64,000 bases of DNA from Bugula neritina (lineage: Eukaryota > Bryozoa > Gymnolaemata > Cheilostomatida > Bugulidae): positions 8,892,751 to 8,956,750 of the forward strand of contig OZ037773.1 of the NCBI GenBank assembly GCA_964035545.1. Direction: 5' to 3'. The notes beneath the pieces are model-generated. The model had not been told where the DNA came from and made no database searches. It saw only the letters and a program-made list of their open reading frames with translations. The stretch's first letter is position 1. Each line of letters begins with the position of its first letter. Positions 38,546 through 51,570 of this stretch are shown here, piece after piece. The translations under genes were made by a program, and so were the position numbers.

Positions 38546-38899
38546 TGTAGTGAATTTCTCAATTCACTATATTATGTGGGTCGACTTATACAAAGCTACT
38601 ACACCAGGTTATTTACGTTATAACAAGTTTATTATTTACAAGATACAAGAATTGAATTACTACTAACATGAATTGTACGATTACATAATAATGAGCACTT
38701 TGCACACAACTACTCTAAGCGAAGTCCCAAGCTGCTGCTTCCACTACGAGTAGCTAGCTCCACCTGCTATCAATTAACAGTCCTTCCTGATTGGCTGGTA
38801 TTAGTGGTGCCGCTGTCGACCATAAGATGTAAGTCGGCTGGAAGTCGACCCTTTCGATATATAAACTAATTGTTAATTGCACTACTGAAATCCATTACA
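38546..38899. mobile_element. 354-bp LTR- or MITE-like element, second copy
   Basis: Clearly related to 21408-21803 along its length. It begins TGTAGTGAATTTC, ends GAAATCCATTACA and is flanked by GTAT (38542-38545, 38900-38903). The 4-bp duplications of differing sequence at the two loci show independent insertion. Confidence 0.8.
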
Positions 38900-38903
38900 G
38901 TAT

Positions 38904-40471
38904 CACTAATAATTTTTAAATACTTTAGGTTTAACTTTTACTTTACTTTAGGTTTAAGTAGAACTAAAATTCACGAGTTTGAGTTCATTTGACTTTCAAG
39001 TTTAGTTTTATGAAAAGTAAAACCATTAATATGTTAACAATAGCAGTTGAATTTGATGTTATATTGTTATTAATATTTAAAGTTTTTCTAAGTATAATAA
39101 TGATTTTGATATTCATATTTATATTATTATTAATATCATTATCATTATGAGTATAATATTGTGTTAAATATTAGAGTTACCCTGCCTTGTTACACACCAC
39201 CATAAGAACGCCAATCTAACAGTAACTATTATAAATAGCATTGCCCTTTTCCCTCTTCTAATTATACACTTGGTTGAGACTCATTTTTGTTGACTCATGT
39301 GAACCGACAGTTGGACCGAGTGCGGCTCGTGGATGCCAACAGACCGAATGTCAGTTACCGACATGACCAGTGTCGGTTACCTACATGACGAATGTTCGGC
39401 CCAAGGTTCTGGAAGCCCTTTGTTCTGTTAATATAAAAGGAAGCCCTTTTCGCGCTTCAGTCGCTTGAAGACTGGAGCTCGGACTGGAAGGATCAAGATT
39501 ACAATAAGGATACAACACACATACTATTTCAACACTCTCTCTTGTCTCTTCTATAACAAAGAGTTATTTTCTCTGCCTGATTCCAATCAATAACCCACAA
39601 ACTAATACAACATGTTTTTTAATTTAGCTCAGACTGAAGCCACACAAACTAACGCTGCTGTGCTATATGAATGTTTTATGTTAGTAGCACAATACGTTTT
39701 TTGGAAGAATGACTTTTTTGTGTTTAAAATAAACCTGACTTAAAATTTGCATTTTACTTTATCATTATGGTTGCCACTGCAGCATGGTTAACTAGGCATG
39801 TGCAGAGCGGAAGTCATGGACACCTATGAAGCTAGTTCAAACTATACCAACATTTTCAAAGTACATGTTGTATCGAAATAGTAATTTTAATAATCAGACC
39901 TCATAAAAGTTTTAGTATTATTGTGTGTAAACAGTTTTAAGTTGATGTATTTATAGCAATAACGTGCATAATTTAGTAAACTTAATTTAGAGTTTAGGCA
40001 ATGCTCATAGAGCTTATTACCTTATTGTCACTGTGGCGATATTCAGATAGAATAGAGTTGCCCTGCGTGCAAACCAACATGATATTTAATGTATTACTGT
40101 ATTAGGTGTGGGGAAGTGTTGAAGGAATTTTTTAAATTTAATCAATTTTAAAATAAAAATGTCTAATAAATTGTGCTGTAAAATATTTCTAAGCACAAAA
40201 GAACTATATGCTATTAAGCATTGCAATATTATGCAGTTTTTGATTTAATTAAGTCTGCCCTACACACATCAACTTCAGAGCTACGAATTATTCTGATTTT
40301 TTATTCGATCTTCTGTATATAAATTCCTTTATTGTTTAAGGCACCATTTCATTTCAATATTTTGCTTCGTAAGGTGTTTTAGCTTTAAACATTTGGGTGC
40401 AATTTATGATTTTTTAGCCTAGAGTTCTTGCCCTAATTTATTCTAGTTTCTTTTTTAGATATTTATGAGAA
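38904..40471. other. Intergenic region upstream of gene D
   Basis: No gene is supported. A less AT-rich patch at about 39190-39615 with repeated ACCGACATGA-like words, an ATATAAAAGGAAG TATA-like box near 39430 and an ACAACA end resembles a solo LTR, but no target duplication was found. The rest is AT-rich. Confidence 0.45.
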
Positions 40472-43400
40472 ATGGCCATCAGAACAGATGCTAGCTATAA
40501 TGACATAGGATTCTGTGTGCTGGCTGGTTGCAACACTGAAGCTGTTCTTCGCCAGTCCATAGCCTCTGTGTTGATCAGAGAATTGGATTCAAACTATCAT
40601 CGATTAGCAGATGTGGTGGGGCGAAGGGTAAACTTTCAAGATGACAATGACTATATAGATCAAATAATCCAAGTGGCCAACACTATTACTGGAGAGCATT
40701 CCGTGGAAGATTGGGAAAACTTAAAAGGTAAAATTCTTGGAAAATTTACAAGACCCAAGTCGTTATCATGCGTTCATCTGTCAGAACTGATTGACGCTGT
40801 GGAGAAAAGCTGGAGTGTTGACCATCGAAGTTGTGTAGATGAGTTGATCTTCGGGTTACTACAGCTTGCTCTTCAAAGTAAAACACTCGACAGGCGATAC
40901 CGTTACACTTTTGCTGATTTGATCAAAATGGTGTGCCCTGGTAAAGCTGATACTGTTGGTTTACCGCTGTTTGCCAACTCTCCCATTTCTAATCCTATGA
41001 CCCCAGGAGTATGTGGTAGACTGCACAATGTCAAAAAAACTCGCAATAACATAGTTCATGAGGTTCTTCATTTTACTAGTGAGAGAAAAGAGTTTGAAAT
41101 CAATTACACACGTGCTGTGAATTTCTGTGTTACAAATTTCAACTGCTATCCACTAATAAAAGAGGTAAAATATTATAGCATGTTGGAAATATAGTTGAGT
41201 GATTTTGTTTAGCTTTTAATATTATAAACACATGTTGATATATGTTAAATGACAATTATTTATACATTTTGTATTGTAAAAGAAAGCCTGAAGTTTCTGT
41301 TGTAGACTGTGTTAGATGACCTTCAAAATATTACACTAAACCTACCTGGCTATGGCGCGATTAAAGATGCTTATGAAATGTAAGTAGATGAAATGCAAAT
41401 GAACCAAACTTTGGACCGTTTGCTATAACTTTGAGGTTTTGGATAAACCTTGTGCTATGTAAGATTTTGTAGTATCTACTTGTAGTTAGACTGAGAGTAA
41501 TACTATAGTATCTACTAGTAGTTAGACTAAGAGTAATACTATAGTATCTACTAGTAGTTGGACTGAGAGTAATACTATAGTATCTACTAGTAGTTGGACT
41601 AAGAGTAATACTATAGTATCTACTAGTAGTTAGACTAAGAGTATAGTATATACTAGTAGTTAGACTAAGAGTAATACTATAGTATATACTAGTAGTTAGA
41701 CTGAGAGTAATGCTATAGTATATATTAGTAGTTAGACTGAGTGATGCTATAGTGTCTACTAGTAGTTGGACTGAGTGATGCTATAGTATATACTAGTTGT
41801 TAGACTGAGAGTAATACTATAGTATCTACTAGTAGTTAGACTGAGAGTATAGTATCTACTAGTAGTTAGACTGAGAGTAATGCTATAGTATCTACTAGTA
41901 GTTAGACTGAGAGTATACTATCTACTAGTAGTTAGACTGAGAGTAATACTATAGTATATACTAGTAGTTAGACTGAGCGTAATACTATAGTATCTACTAG
42001 TAGTTGGACTGAGTGATGCTATAGTATATACTAGTAGTTAGACTGAGCGTAATACTATAGTATCTACTAGTAGTTAGACTGAGCGTAATACTATAGTATC
42101 TACTAGTAGTTGGACTGAGTGATGCTATAGTATATACTAGTAGTTGAACTAAGAGTAATGCTATAGTATATACTAGTAGTTAGACTGAGAGTAATGCTAT
42201 AGTGTCTACTAGTAGTCGGAGTTTAGCTCTCTTGTTGACTCTGTTGTAGGTCAGCAGCACAAAAAGGTCTATCTGCAGGAGAGATCAAGTCTCGTTTAAA
42301 GTTAGTCTCTTTTATTATCTTCTAATCTAGTGATCAGTCAATAAGATTATGAATTTGTGTCGATTGGTAGCAGAGTTTGGTTACATGAAGCTGATTTACT
42401 AATGAAACTATTTGTGAGAAATTGGTAACTTACAACTTGACAGAATTGAATTGCTCTCTAAATCGTAATATATTGGATATTGTTAAACTGATTTTATAAA
42501 TCTCTAGCCTATTAATTAGAAATCTGGAAAATTATCTAATAAGTACAAACAATGTTTATGTTCAAGCCAATGGGAACACCAATATAATGCCTAATATTAC
42601 CTCAATATCTTCTTAACTTCCTCTCAATATTTCCACAACGTCCCCTCCTATATTTCAAGAATTTTCCCGGCATGATTCTTGCATAGAAAGCGTTTAAGGC
42701 AAATGTTCTCAAGAAAAGCAACTTTTGCTGAGCTTAGAAATTTGCTCAATTTCGTTGGACCCCCAGTTTGTCTCGATTTTTATTCAATTTTAATTCTTTC
42801 TTCCTGGTAACGTTACCAAGCATAAGCTGCTCTACAAGGGTCATTCTTTACACGGATACACTGAAATAGAATGTGCTTCATGAAGGTGTAGTTTTGGTAA
42901 TGGTTTGCATTTATTTGGTAACTATTTTGTTTGTAAGTTTGTAAGAAATCAGAAATATTTATTTGTGATTAGCTATAAGTAGTTGAAAAGTTATTGATTT
43001 TAAAATGTTTTATTCTCGCAGGAAATATGATATGTGATGCGTGAATTAAAAGGCTTATGCTGTTTAGAAAAAGGATATAAATTAGCACTTTGCTTTGACT
43101 GGCATGGTTATCTTATTCTACCTTACTATCACCTGCAGACAACTGGAAACTTTACAACGGAGAGCTAATAAGGCAGTTGAGAAACTTGATAAGGCTATTC
43201 GGTATCAGGAAAGAGGAGATTTACCTCGATCTCGAGCTGAAATGTTGGAAGCAAAAGGACTCCTGACTGCAGGTATAATAATCAATTGCTTTGTTCAAAC
43301 ATTAAGTACAGTTTAGCATTTTTACTGTTCTGCTTTCAGCCCTATTTCACTCTGTACTCTCTATTTCACTCTGTACTCTCTATTTCACTCTGTACTCTCT

Positions 43401-43922
43401 ATTTCACTCTGTACTCTCTATTTCACTCTGTACTCTCTATTTCACTCTGTACTCTCTATTTCACTCTGTACTCTCTATTTCACTCTGTACTCTCTATTCC
43501 ACTATGTACTCTGTATTTCACTATGTACTCTCTATTTCACTATGTACTCTCTATTTCACTCTGTACTCTCTATTTCACTCTGTACTCTCTATTTCACTAT
43601 GTACTCTCTATTTCACTATGTACTCTCTATTTCACTCTGTAATCTCTATTTCACTCTGTACTCTCTATTTCACTATGTACTCTCTATTTTACTCTGTACT
43701 CTCTATTTCACTATGTACTCTCTATTTCACTCTGTACTCTCTGTTTCACCCTATAAACTCCTAATACATTACTGTTGGTCTCAGGAATATAGTATTGGTT
43801 ACCCGCTTTCTAAAAATAGACTGAATGTTGAGAAAGGGCAGAAAACTCCGACAATAACTTGTGGTACTTTATAATATATTCTAGTTTTGTATTAATTTTC
43901 AGGTGGAAATACACACAAGTAG
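40472..43922 (+). CDS. Gene D: single-module HEPN-like protein with R-x4-H motif
   Basis: Five exons, 40472-41164, 41306-41379, 42250-42300, 43139-43272, 43903-43922, give 323 residues with all phases closing. Exon 1 (231 residues) aligns with the large module exons of copies B and C: D-I-G-F-C-V-L near the start matches D-I-P-L-C-V-L, and the end F-N-C-Y-P matches L-R-C-L-P. The next exons have matching phases and a helical R-R-A-N-K-A tail like W-R-Q-A-N-H. Near the end of exon 1, T-R-N-N-I-V-H-E (R191, H196) fits the R-x4-6-H active-site motif of HEPN ribonucleases, and its context resembles the DZIP3-type HEPN subfamily. If correct, it is a metal-independent RNase or RNA-binding domain in the cytosol. 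It lacks the second module and the propeller. A possible AATAAA is at 44542. Unlike B and C, it is clearly diverged in sequence. The HEPN call is by motif and pattern, not by search. Confidence 0.75.
41455..42215. repeat. 36-bp-type minisatellite filling intron 2 of gene D
   Basis: Tandem units built from AGTAGTTAGACTGAGAGTAA and CTATAGTATCTACT, with shortened variants lacking parts, occupy about 760 of the 870 intron bases and stop about 35 bases before the acceptor. Confidence 0.92.
43340..43765. repeat. 19-bp minisatellite CTCTATTTCACTCTGTACT in intron 4 of gene D
   Basis: About 22 head-to-tail copies, many identical, others with A for C in the CTCTG word. It is pyrimidine-rich on the coding strand and so resembles a long polypyrimidine tract. 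It opens long artificial reading frames in all three plus frames, which I reject as coding. Confidence 0.93.
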
Positions 43923-45083
43923 TTTAAAGAGAAGTGATTTAGACAGCCAGCTGTTATATAACATTTCCAGCCTACAAGGATAATGCACTGGTAACTACGA
44001 ACTGGTAACTATGCAGTGATAACTACGCACTGGTAACTATGCACGTAGGGAGATAGTTTGCATCCATTAGATTATTTTATAGTTTTACAATGTATTCCAC
44101 ACTTTGCATTTATACTGCAGTTTTGTAACACCTTTTTATTAGATTTTTTATTATTTCCTAATTTTTTATATGCACTTGTATTGTGAATTTATCACTTGCA
44201 AGAACTTTGTATAAATTTCTGTAGATTAAACATCTTCAGTTTTGTAGATGTTACACTTTCAAGTTCTATAGTTTTTACCCTCTTTACTAAAACCAACTAA
44301 AATTGAATATTTTTAACATATATTTATTCTTAGTATCAACTTGGTACAACTTTTTACTCAGTAATCAAGCTGTATAGCCTTAAATCACACATTGAATAAT
44401 ATTATTATATATTTTGTAAAAATGATGCGTTCTACATCAAATGTTTTCACATCCTCTATTATGCCTTTTGCTTTGTTCAAGTAGGAAAATTTAAATCCTA
44501 GTTTTTTCCATTTTAGTTTGATTTTGTAAGCCGTTATATTAAATAAAATTAGTTAGTTGATCTCTTCTACCTTGATTCAAGTTTATTCATAGACTCAGGG
44601 CTGACTACACTCATAATGAGTTAAGGCAATTGGACAGAATGTATCATAGATGGTTGGCAATAAATAAATATACCCAAAAGGAGGATTTTACATTTCCCTA
44701 CCTTTTAGATGCATCGAAATCCTAAAACTTACAGAAAAAGTACTGCGTACTAAACCTGTTTTTGACAAGGTCATGGTATAGAAGGGAGGGAAGAAGGGCA
44801 AGTAGTGGAGAGGGGGGTAGTGGGAGAAGAGAGGGGGAAGGGGGTAGTAATGTTTGATAAACAGTAAAGGCTGTTGATTTTGCCAAGAACCTGCTAACTT
44901 TATTTCAACTATGCAGAGAATATAAGAAAACTTACATCTGAAATATAGTTTCTAAAAATAAAGAAGTTCGCACACTACATACATTAGAAAGTATCCTACC
45001 ACAAGTTAAGTAAACAATACATCATGCTGCAGGCTAAATAGACAATCTGGAATAAAATATTATGTCGTCACATAGACTAAGGT
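43923..45083. other. 3' flank of gene D and of the ACP6-like gene
   Basis: The two genes converge here. It contains AATAAA for gene D (44542-44547), its minus-strand counterpart for the phosphatase gene (44899-44904), a short repeat CTGGTAACTAYG near 43990-44040, and a G-rich run GGGAGAAGAGAGGGGGAAGG near 44820. No further gene is seen. Confidence 0.6.
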
Positions 45084-48000
45084 CTACATCCCAACAGGGG
45101 TGTCTCCTGCTTTAGCTTCAGTATCTTCCTCACTGATGTCTAGCTTAGAGCCTTCGCCATGAGTTGAATATTCAATACGGGGCACATCCATGCCAGCCTA
45201 GAATATAGTAACGTAGAGCAACAAATCCTACACTTCTTTGAATCTTGATTGAAATGAAATGCACACATAATAGTTGGCTGCTTTTAGGGGCTAAAGTATA
45301 TACAAACATAAGTTCCTATCAAACGCACCAGACAGTCTAAGTACAACCAATAGAATTGAATCTCATAGTATTAACTCGGATACTGTTAAAGAGAGAGAAA
45401 CTATGACAACTCACCCGCGCATTTTCACACAAATATTTGAAGTTTCCAGGATCAACGGTGAAAGGTTTGACTATTTCCCTAAACTCCTCGTATGATAGGA
45501 GAACGTTGGGTTTACCAGCTACTTTCAGCTCCTGTAATAATCAACACTGTGCACTACAATGAGCTATACATAGTACGGGCATAGCCATGTTTCCAGACTG
45601 CATTATATTAGGGCCAGGGGAGGGGGGTACGTGGAAGTCAGTGACAGCCTGACAGCTGTAGCAGTGGCCATTTTACGTTTAAGCTTTGAGAAGGCCGCAT
45701 TTGAAGCGTTACTTCATATACAACAAATACTTATCTATTCAAACAATGACACTCCCTGCATATCACAAAGTTACAAATGTTGAAGATAAGACATTCCCGC
45801 TGCCCACAGATGCTGCCTCTAGATGCTGCCAGTTACGTACCTTCTGATTGAAGAGTACTTTGACAAAGTGTTTGTTGCTGGAGTTATCTTTCCACAGTTC
45901 ATACGCAATAGAAGACGCATACGTCGGCCAGTTTCCGTCGAAACAGCCGAGAGAAAGGAGTAAAGGCATTATCATCGTGTCGTGACTAGAGTAAAGGCAG
46001 AGCTTGGGAACTCTTGTACTACCTGCAACATTACTCTACTACATACAACACTAACTACAACATTACTCTACTACATACAACACTAACTACAACATTACAT
46101 TACTACATTTTACGCAACAGGAAAACAGACTGTATTTCAATCATAGAGCTTCCTTGTAGTTTGAGTGTCACAGGTTATTATAATTTTTAAGCTTTTGGTA
46201 ACCACGGTGACAGTTCAGAGGTGAAGTCTTGCTGATACAAAGTAGAGCATCTACCATACTGTTGAGCTTATTATACTCTAACTAGAACAGACAGACAGCC
46301 TGTGCTGGTTGGTCACTGGCCAATCAGGAAGTAGCTGCTGCTAGAAAGTCAGCGATTAGAAAGTCAGTGACTGACCTTTGAGTGCCTCGTCCATCCTACT
46401 CAGCACGGTGTGGTTGAAAGGACCAACAGCAAGTTTCAGTCCCATCGGCCGGTCACTTGGTGTGCCTGTGATGCACTGTATGAAGTCAAGCTGAGCCTGG
46501 AGTAGACATCATTGCATAGTGAGATAGACCTCAATATATAGAGAGATACACATCATTGTATAGTGAGACAGACATCATTGTATAGTGAGACAGACATCAA
46601 TGTATAGAGAGATAGACATCAATGTATAGAGAGATAGACATCAATGTATAGAGAGATAGACATCATTGTATAGAGAGACAGACATCAATGTATAGTGAGA
46701 CAGACATCAATGTATAGTGAGATAGACATCATTGTATAGAGAGATAGACATCAATGTATAGTGAGATAGACATCAATGTATAGAGAGATAGACATCAATG
46801 TATAGTGAGATAGAAATCAATGTATAGCGAGATAGACATCATTGTATAGAGAGATAGACATCAATGTATAGTGAGATAGACATCAATGTATAGAGAGATA
46901 GACATCAATGTATAGTGAGATAGAAATCAATGTATAGCGAGATAGACATCATTGTATAATGAGATAGAGATCAATGTATAGAGAGATAGACATCATTGTA
47001 TAGTGAGAAAGACATCAATGTATAGAGAGGTAGACATCATTGCATAGTGAGATAGATATCAATGTATAGAGATGTATCATAGTGAACCAAGCAAAAGGTG
47101 TACCTGACGTAGAATTCCGTCGTAGAGATGCTCAAACTCGCGAGGGAGAGGCAGGCCATGAGCTTCTCGGGTGAAGATGTTGTCCTGTACATTTATTATA
47201 TTCCAGCCATGATCCTCGGGGAAGTCCACCCACTGATTCAGCTTAGCCATTAACTTCTGCAAAGCAACCAATAGAACGCTGTGTTATATATGTATGGATG
47301 TAGAGCCAATAGAACGCTGTGTTTCATATGTGTGACTGTACAACCGGTAGAATTCACTGTTTGTAAAACATTATCATAAACAGAGCGTATCTTCAGCTAC
47401 TCCTCCTAACCTTTTTAGACTGAGCTCTAAGACTTTCCAGGTGATTTGAAAATCATAGAGTTTTTATAACGTTCTGACTCTTGGAGAGAATATAACAAAA
47501 TTCACAAAATTTATCTTTACGACTTGACAAATTGCCAGATAATGAATTATGAATCCCGTCAGCATCACACATAGAAAACTAATATGCTACAAGTTCTGAT
47601 ATTGTAGGATGAAAATATTGATTGAGGATGCAAATGTTAATTTTACATGACATTTGCAAGTAGACGAACTGCATACAAAGAGATGTAGAGAACTACATAC
47701 AAAGAGACCTACAGTACTACATCCTCTAATGCCGCACTCCGAAACCTTTCCTGTGTGGTCAAAATAATGGAGCTAGTAGCAACTGCTTCAAATGATAGCA
47801 ACCATGAAATTATGCAAATTTGGCATTCATGTATTAAATTAGCTTAGATAAGTTGGTTAAACTATTTTTAGATAATTCAAATTAAAATAGCATGCTTGTT
47901 ATTATCAACACGGATCAACAGGCATTGTTTCCACTGCTCTATTTAAATATAATTTTGGTTATGTAACTCTAGAATTTCACATCGTAGCCTAGTTATACAG

Positions 48001-51000
48001 CTGGTAATGAATCATAAATTAGACAGCAGAAATTAGAAGACTGTCCGACTCTGCCTTGAAGTTTTTTTTTGTAAAAAAATCATTTCAATTGAACCTACGA
48101 AGCTGATTCTAAATATTAATACTACAGCTCTGTAACAAACTATTGATCAGTTGATCAAATATCTTAATTTTGCAATAAAATTCAACACTCTCTGCTACCT
48201 TTTATAACAAACTTAACTACATATTATCAAAAGATGAGTGTAAAACATAACAGACAGCCTAACGTGTGCTTAGAAATTACATAATGTGAGAGAAAGTAGC
48301 AGAGTTAGATCAACACAAAATTGTAAGAACTATTGGCAACAGAAATTAATAGAATAGTTACAAGGATTTCATTGTTTCCCAATTTATTGCTGATATTACC
48401 TGAAGCAAGCTTATTTCAATTATCTATCAACCAATGGCCAGCAGAGTACTAGCACCACTTGACAATCAACATAACACCATTGGGCATATTATTCTATTCA
48501 CAATATTCTCACACTGACATATCACAAGCTACTGTAAAAAAGAGAAAGCAACTCTACTCACAGCTCTCTCGGCGCTGGTGTCGTTGAGGTGAGTAACTCC
48601 GTGAGAGCAGATGTCCTTCAGACACTGACAACAACCAACGTTGGGGTAGATAGACTCCTCCGTGTAATACTCTATGTGAAACTTAGGCTAAAAAGTAAAC
48701 CCATCAAAGATAGGGGAGTGAATGATAAACATTAATTCCACTTGTGACCCAAACAGCATAGTAATGGTGGTACAGCAACATGGTGGAGAAAAATATGTTG
48801 ATACACGCATTAACTAATAACTGGAAATTTAAAAAATAATTTGGTTGACATTTTCTATGCTCTTATGTTACGAGGTTTACAATTTATTACCTGCAAACTA
48901 ATCATTAAACTACTAGCATCCTAACAGTTATCGCCACATTATGGTCACAGTTACAGTATGACCACAGTTACAGTATAGTCACAGTTACAGTATAGTCACA
49001 GTTACAGTACAGTCACAGTTACAGTGTAGTCACAGTTACAGTCTAGTTACAGTATAGTCACAGTTACAGTCACAGTTACAGTATAGTCACAGTTACAGTA
49101 CAGTCACAGTTACAGTATGGTCACAGTTACAGTGTAGTCACAGTTACAGTATAGTCACAGTTACAGTATAGTCACAGTTACAGTATAGTCACAGTTACAG
49201 TGTAATCACAGTTACAGTCTAGTGACAGTTACAGTATAGTCACAGCTACAGTATAGTCACAGTTACAGTGTAATCACAGTTACAGTCTAGTGACAGTGTA
49301 GTCACAGTTACAGTATAGTCACAGTTACAGTATAGTCACAGTTACAGTATAGACACAGTTACAGTATAGTCACAGTTACAGTGTAGTCACAGTTACAGTG
49401 TAGTCACAGTTACAGTGTAGTTACAGTTACAGTGTAGTCACAGTTACAGTATAGACACAGTTACAGTATAGTCACAGTTACAGTGTAGTCACAGTTACAG
49501 TATAGTCACAGTTACAGTATAGTCACAGTTATAGTGTAGTCACAGTTACAGTATAGTCACAGTTACAGTATAGTCACAGTTACAGTGTAGTCACAGTTAC
49601 AGTATAGTCACAGTTATAGTGTAGTCACAGTTACAGTATAGTCACAGTTACAGTATAGTCACAGTTACAGTGTAGTCACAGTCATAGTATGCTCACAGTG
49701 ACCTTCACCTTAGTATTCAGTCCCCTCAGATGCTCAGCGCTGAACATTCCGGCCACAACCCCCTGAAGAGACTCCAGAGTTCTCTTGATGAATGTAGACC
49801 TCAGGTAGACGTCGTCTGCGTTGAACTCGTTCTGCAGCAACTTGTGTTTGTGAATGTATCTACGCCGGAGGTCAAGGCCGAGATTGTAGCAGTGAGTCAT
49901 GCCTACAGATGTGAGTTGTCCCCCCAGCATACCACCCTTAAGGAGAGTGGACCCATATCTACAACACCAAGACGATGAGAATCTCTTAGGGCTGGGTGCC
50001 TTACCTAGAAACTCCATTTTTTCAATACCCAACAATTTTAGCTTTTCATTGGTTGGCTGCTTTATGTTGAAACTTAATTTTTCTCAATACCCCAAAACCT
50101 TTTCTGACTTGCTTATTGGTATAACAAACTAGAATGTATGAAGATCTCATTAAAACAGGAAGACATAAAGAGAGAACACAACTCTCACCTCTTGTTCACG
50201 GGTGACTTGTCGAAGCCCACAGCCGGGTTGTCCTCCAAATCTACGATGTCAAAGTCGAAGTCTGTGTGAGGGAGTATCGCCTGAAAAGATCTCCGGTCAT
50301 AAGACGCCTCTTTGATACCTGGTGTGAGCCGTATCGGAGTTCTAGCTCCGTGCCGGAACACCACCTGAGAAATACACAGCTCTTTGTTCTATCATAACTA
50401 TCAACTCTATTACCTACGAGCTACAGTATAGTTTAGATTTATCAACTTTGTTGAAAGATGCTGAAGAACATAGATACTCATTGCCTGGACATCCCCAACA
50501 AGAATTTGATGCAGGTGGTATGAATTAAAGTAAATAATTTAATTACTGGACAAAAGAAAGAGAAGCAGAGGTCATCTATTGGCAATCACATATCTCTCTT
50601 GGAAGTAGTGAAGTTGAAACTATATTTAGAGTCCATTTATGTAAATGTAAATCAAGTGCCTGGTGTTGTGTATGAGCATTCAAATCTAATCACAATATTC
50701 TATTGTGTTTAGAATAGAGGCCAGCATATAAAACTCTTGAAAGTAACTTTAGAAAAACTAATTTTAAGTATCAGCATACCAGGGCTGCAGGTAACAACAT
50801 AGATACTCACTATTTAAGCATAAAACTATAGAAAATATCTGATATCAAAGTTCTGAAGTTAATGACAAATGACTAACCTGAGATTGAATGAGGGTGTAGC
50901 CTTCTGTAGAACTTTCAAAAGGCATGGGAGCTGATCCACATGTTCCTACGTCCAACCCTAAAGCTAGGATAGAGCTGCTTAGCCCTTTCTTTGCTTTCTC

Positions 51001-51570
51001 GTATAAACCTTGCAACCGGTTGCTCAGGAGACTGCACACGACTTTGCAGTTGAATATTGCGTGATGACTTGTAGTTGTACCATTGTATTTGTTGCCATGA
51101 CTTTGACACAAATTGAAATATGAGCTATTACATGCAGTTTCAGTTACATAATCATAATTCTTTGACCTAAGGCTAATGGCATAATCATTGCAATCACTAC
51201 CAGTATCACTATGTGCTTCAAGTTGAAGCTCATTGGCATTACTCTTAGTCTTACTCTGACTATTGATGTGACTCAGAGTCAGACTGTGATTTGAATTAGA
51301 ATAGGCGTCGGGTACCGGTATATCAACGGGATACTTATGCTGGTGTTGAGCTTGAGCTTGAACTTGAAGTTTGACTTTATGTTCATGTTGATATTGATCC
51401 AGACTTAGATTGTCCAACAGCAACTGATACTCACTCTGACTCTCATGGTGAGTTAGTCTACTCAACTCTTCATCTTGGTATTGAGGTGAAAAATCATAAC
51501 ACCAAAAAGGTGAACTCCACCGGCACAATTTCGTTTTAGTGCATTCTTGTTTGCACGTTGATTTGCTCAT
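45084..51570 (-). CDS. ACP6: Lysophosphatidic acid phosphatase type 6-like histidine acid phosphatase
   Basis: Nine exons in transcript order: 51570-50878, 50364-50189, 49958-49709, 48687-48562, 47256-47104, 46496-46376, 46022-45841, 45531-45415, 45197-45084; 643 residues with all phases closing. The histidine-phosphatase signature R-H-G-A-R-T-P is at residues 235-241 and the second catalytic element S-S-H-D-T has H520 and D521. Segments T-L-L-K-G-G-M-L-G-G-Q-L-T, I-M-P-L-L-L-S-L-G and W-P-T-Y-A match the ACP6 subfamily of mammals. The family hydrolyses lysophosphatidic acid and related monoesters, in mammals in mitochondria. Human ACP6 is about 430 residues, so the first 231 residues, all in exon 1, are an extension. 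It is rich in S, Q, H, N and Y, apparently disordered, and has no clear targeting signal. The same strand order and 0.6-kb gap place it downstream of PSMC6. Confidence 0.93.
46497..47095. repeat. 22-bp minisatellite occupying intron 5 of the ACP6-like gene
   Basis: About 26 units of AGACATCAATGTATAGAGAG(AT) type, with G/T variants, fill nearly the whole 607-base intron. On the transcribed strand the last unit ends only a few bases before the acceptor of exon 6. Confidence 0.93.
48945..49690. repeat. 17-bp minisatellite CAGTTACAGTATAGTCA in intron 3 of the ACP6-like gene
   Basis: More than forty units with GTG/GTA variants span about 745 of the 1,021 intron bases. On the transcribed strand they start about 20 bases after the donor of exon 3. 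Confidence 0.93.

Noticed and set aside
39188-39615. Solo LTR upstream of gene D
   Set aside because: Composition, a TATA-like box and an ACAACA end suggest it, but the start is unclear and I found no target duplication, so it is only mentioned as a possibility.
43286-43874. Overlapping 86-118-residue frames rich in F-H-S-V-L-S-I
   Set aside because: They translate the 19-bp minisatellite in three frames; the sequence is an intron of gene D with good flanking splice sites.
46497-49690. CRISPR-like repeat arrays
   Set aside because: The units are directly abutting minisatellites without unique spacers and lie in introns of a eukaryotic gene.
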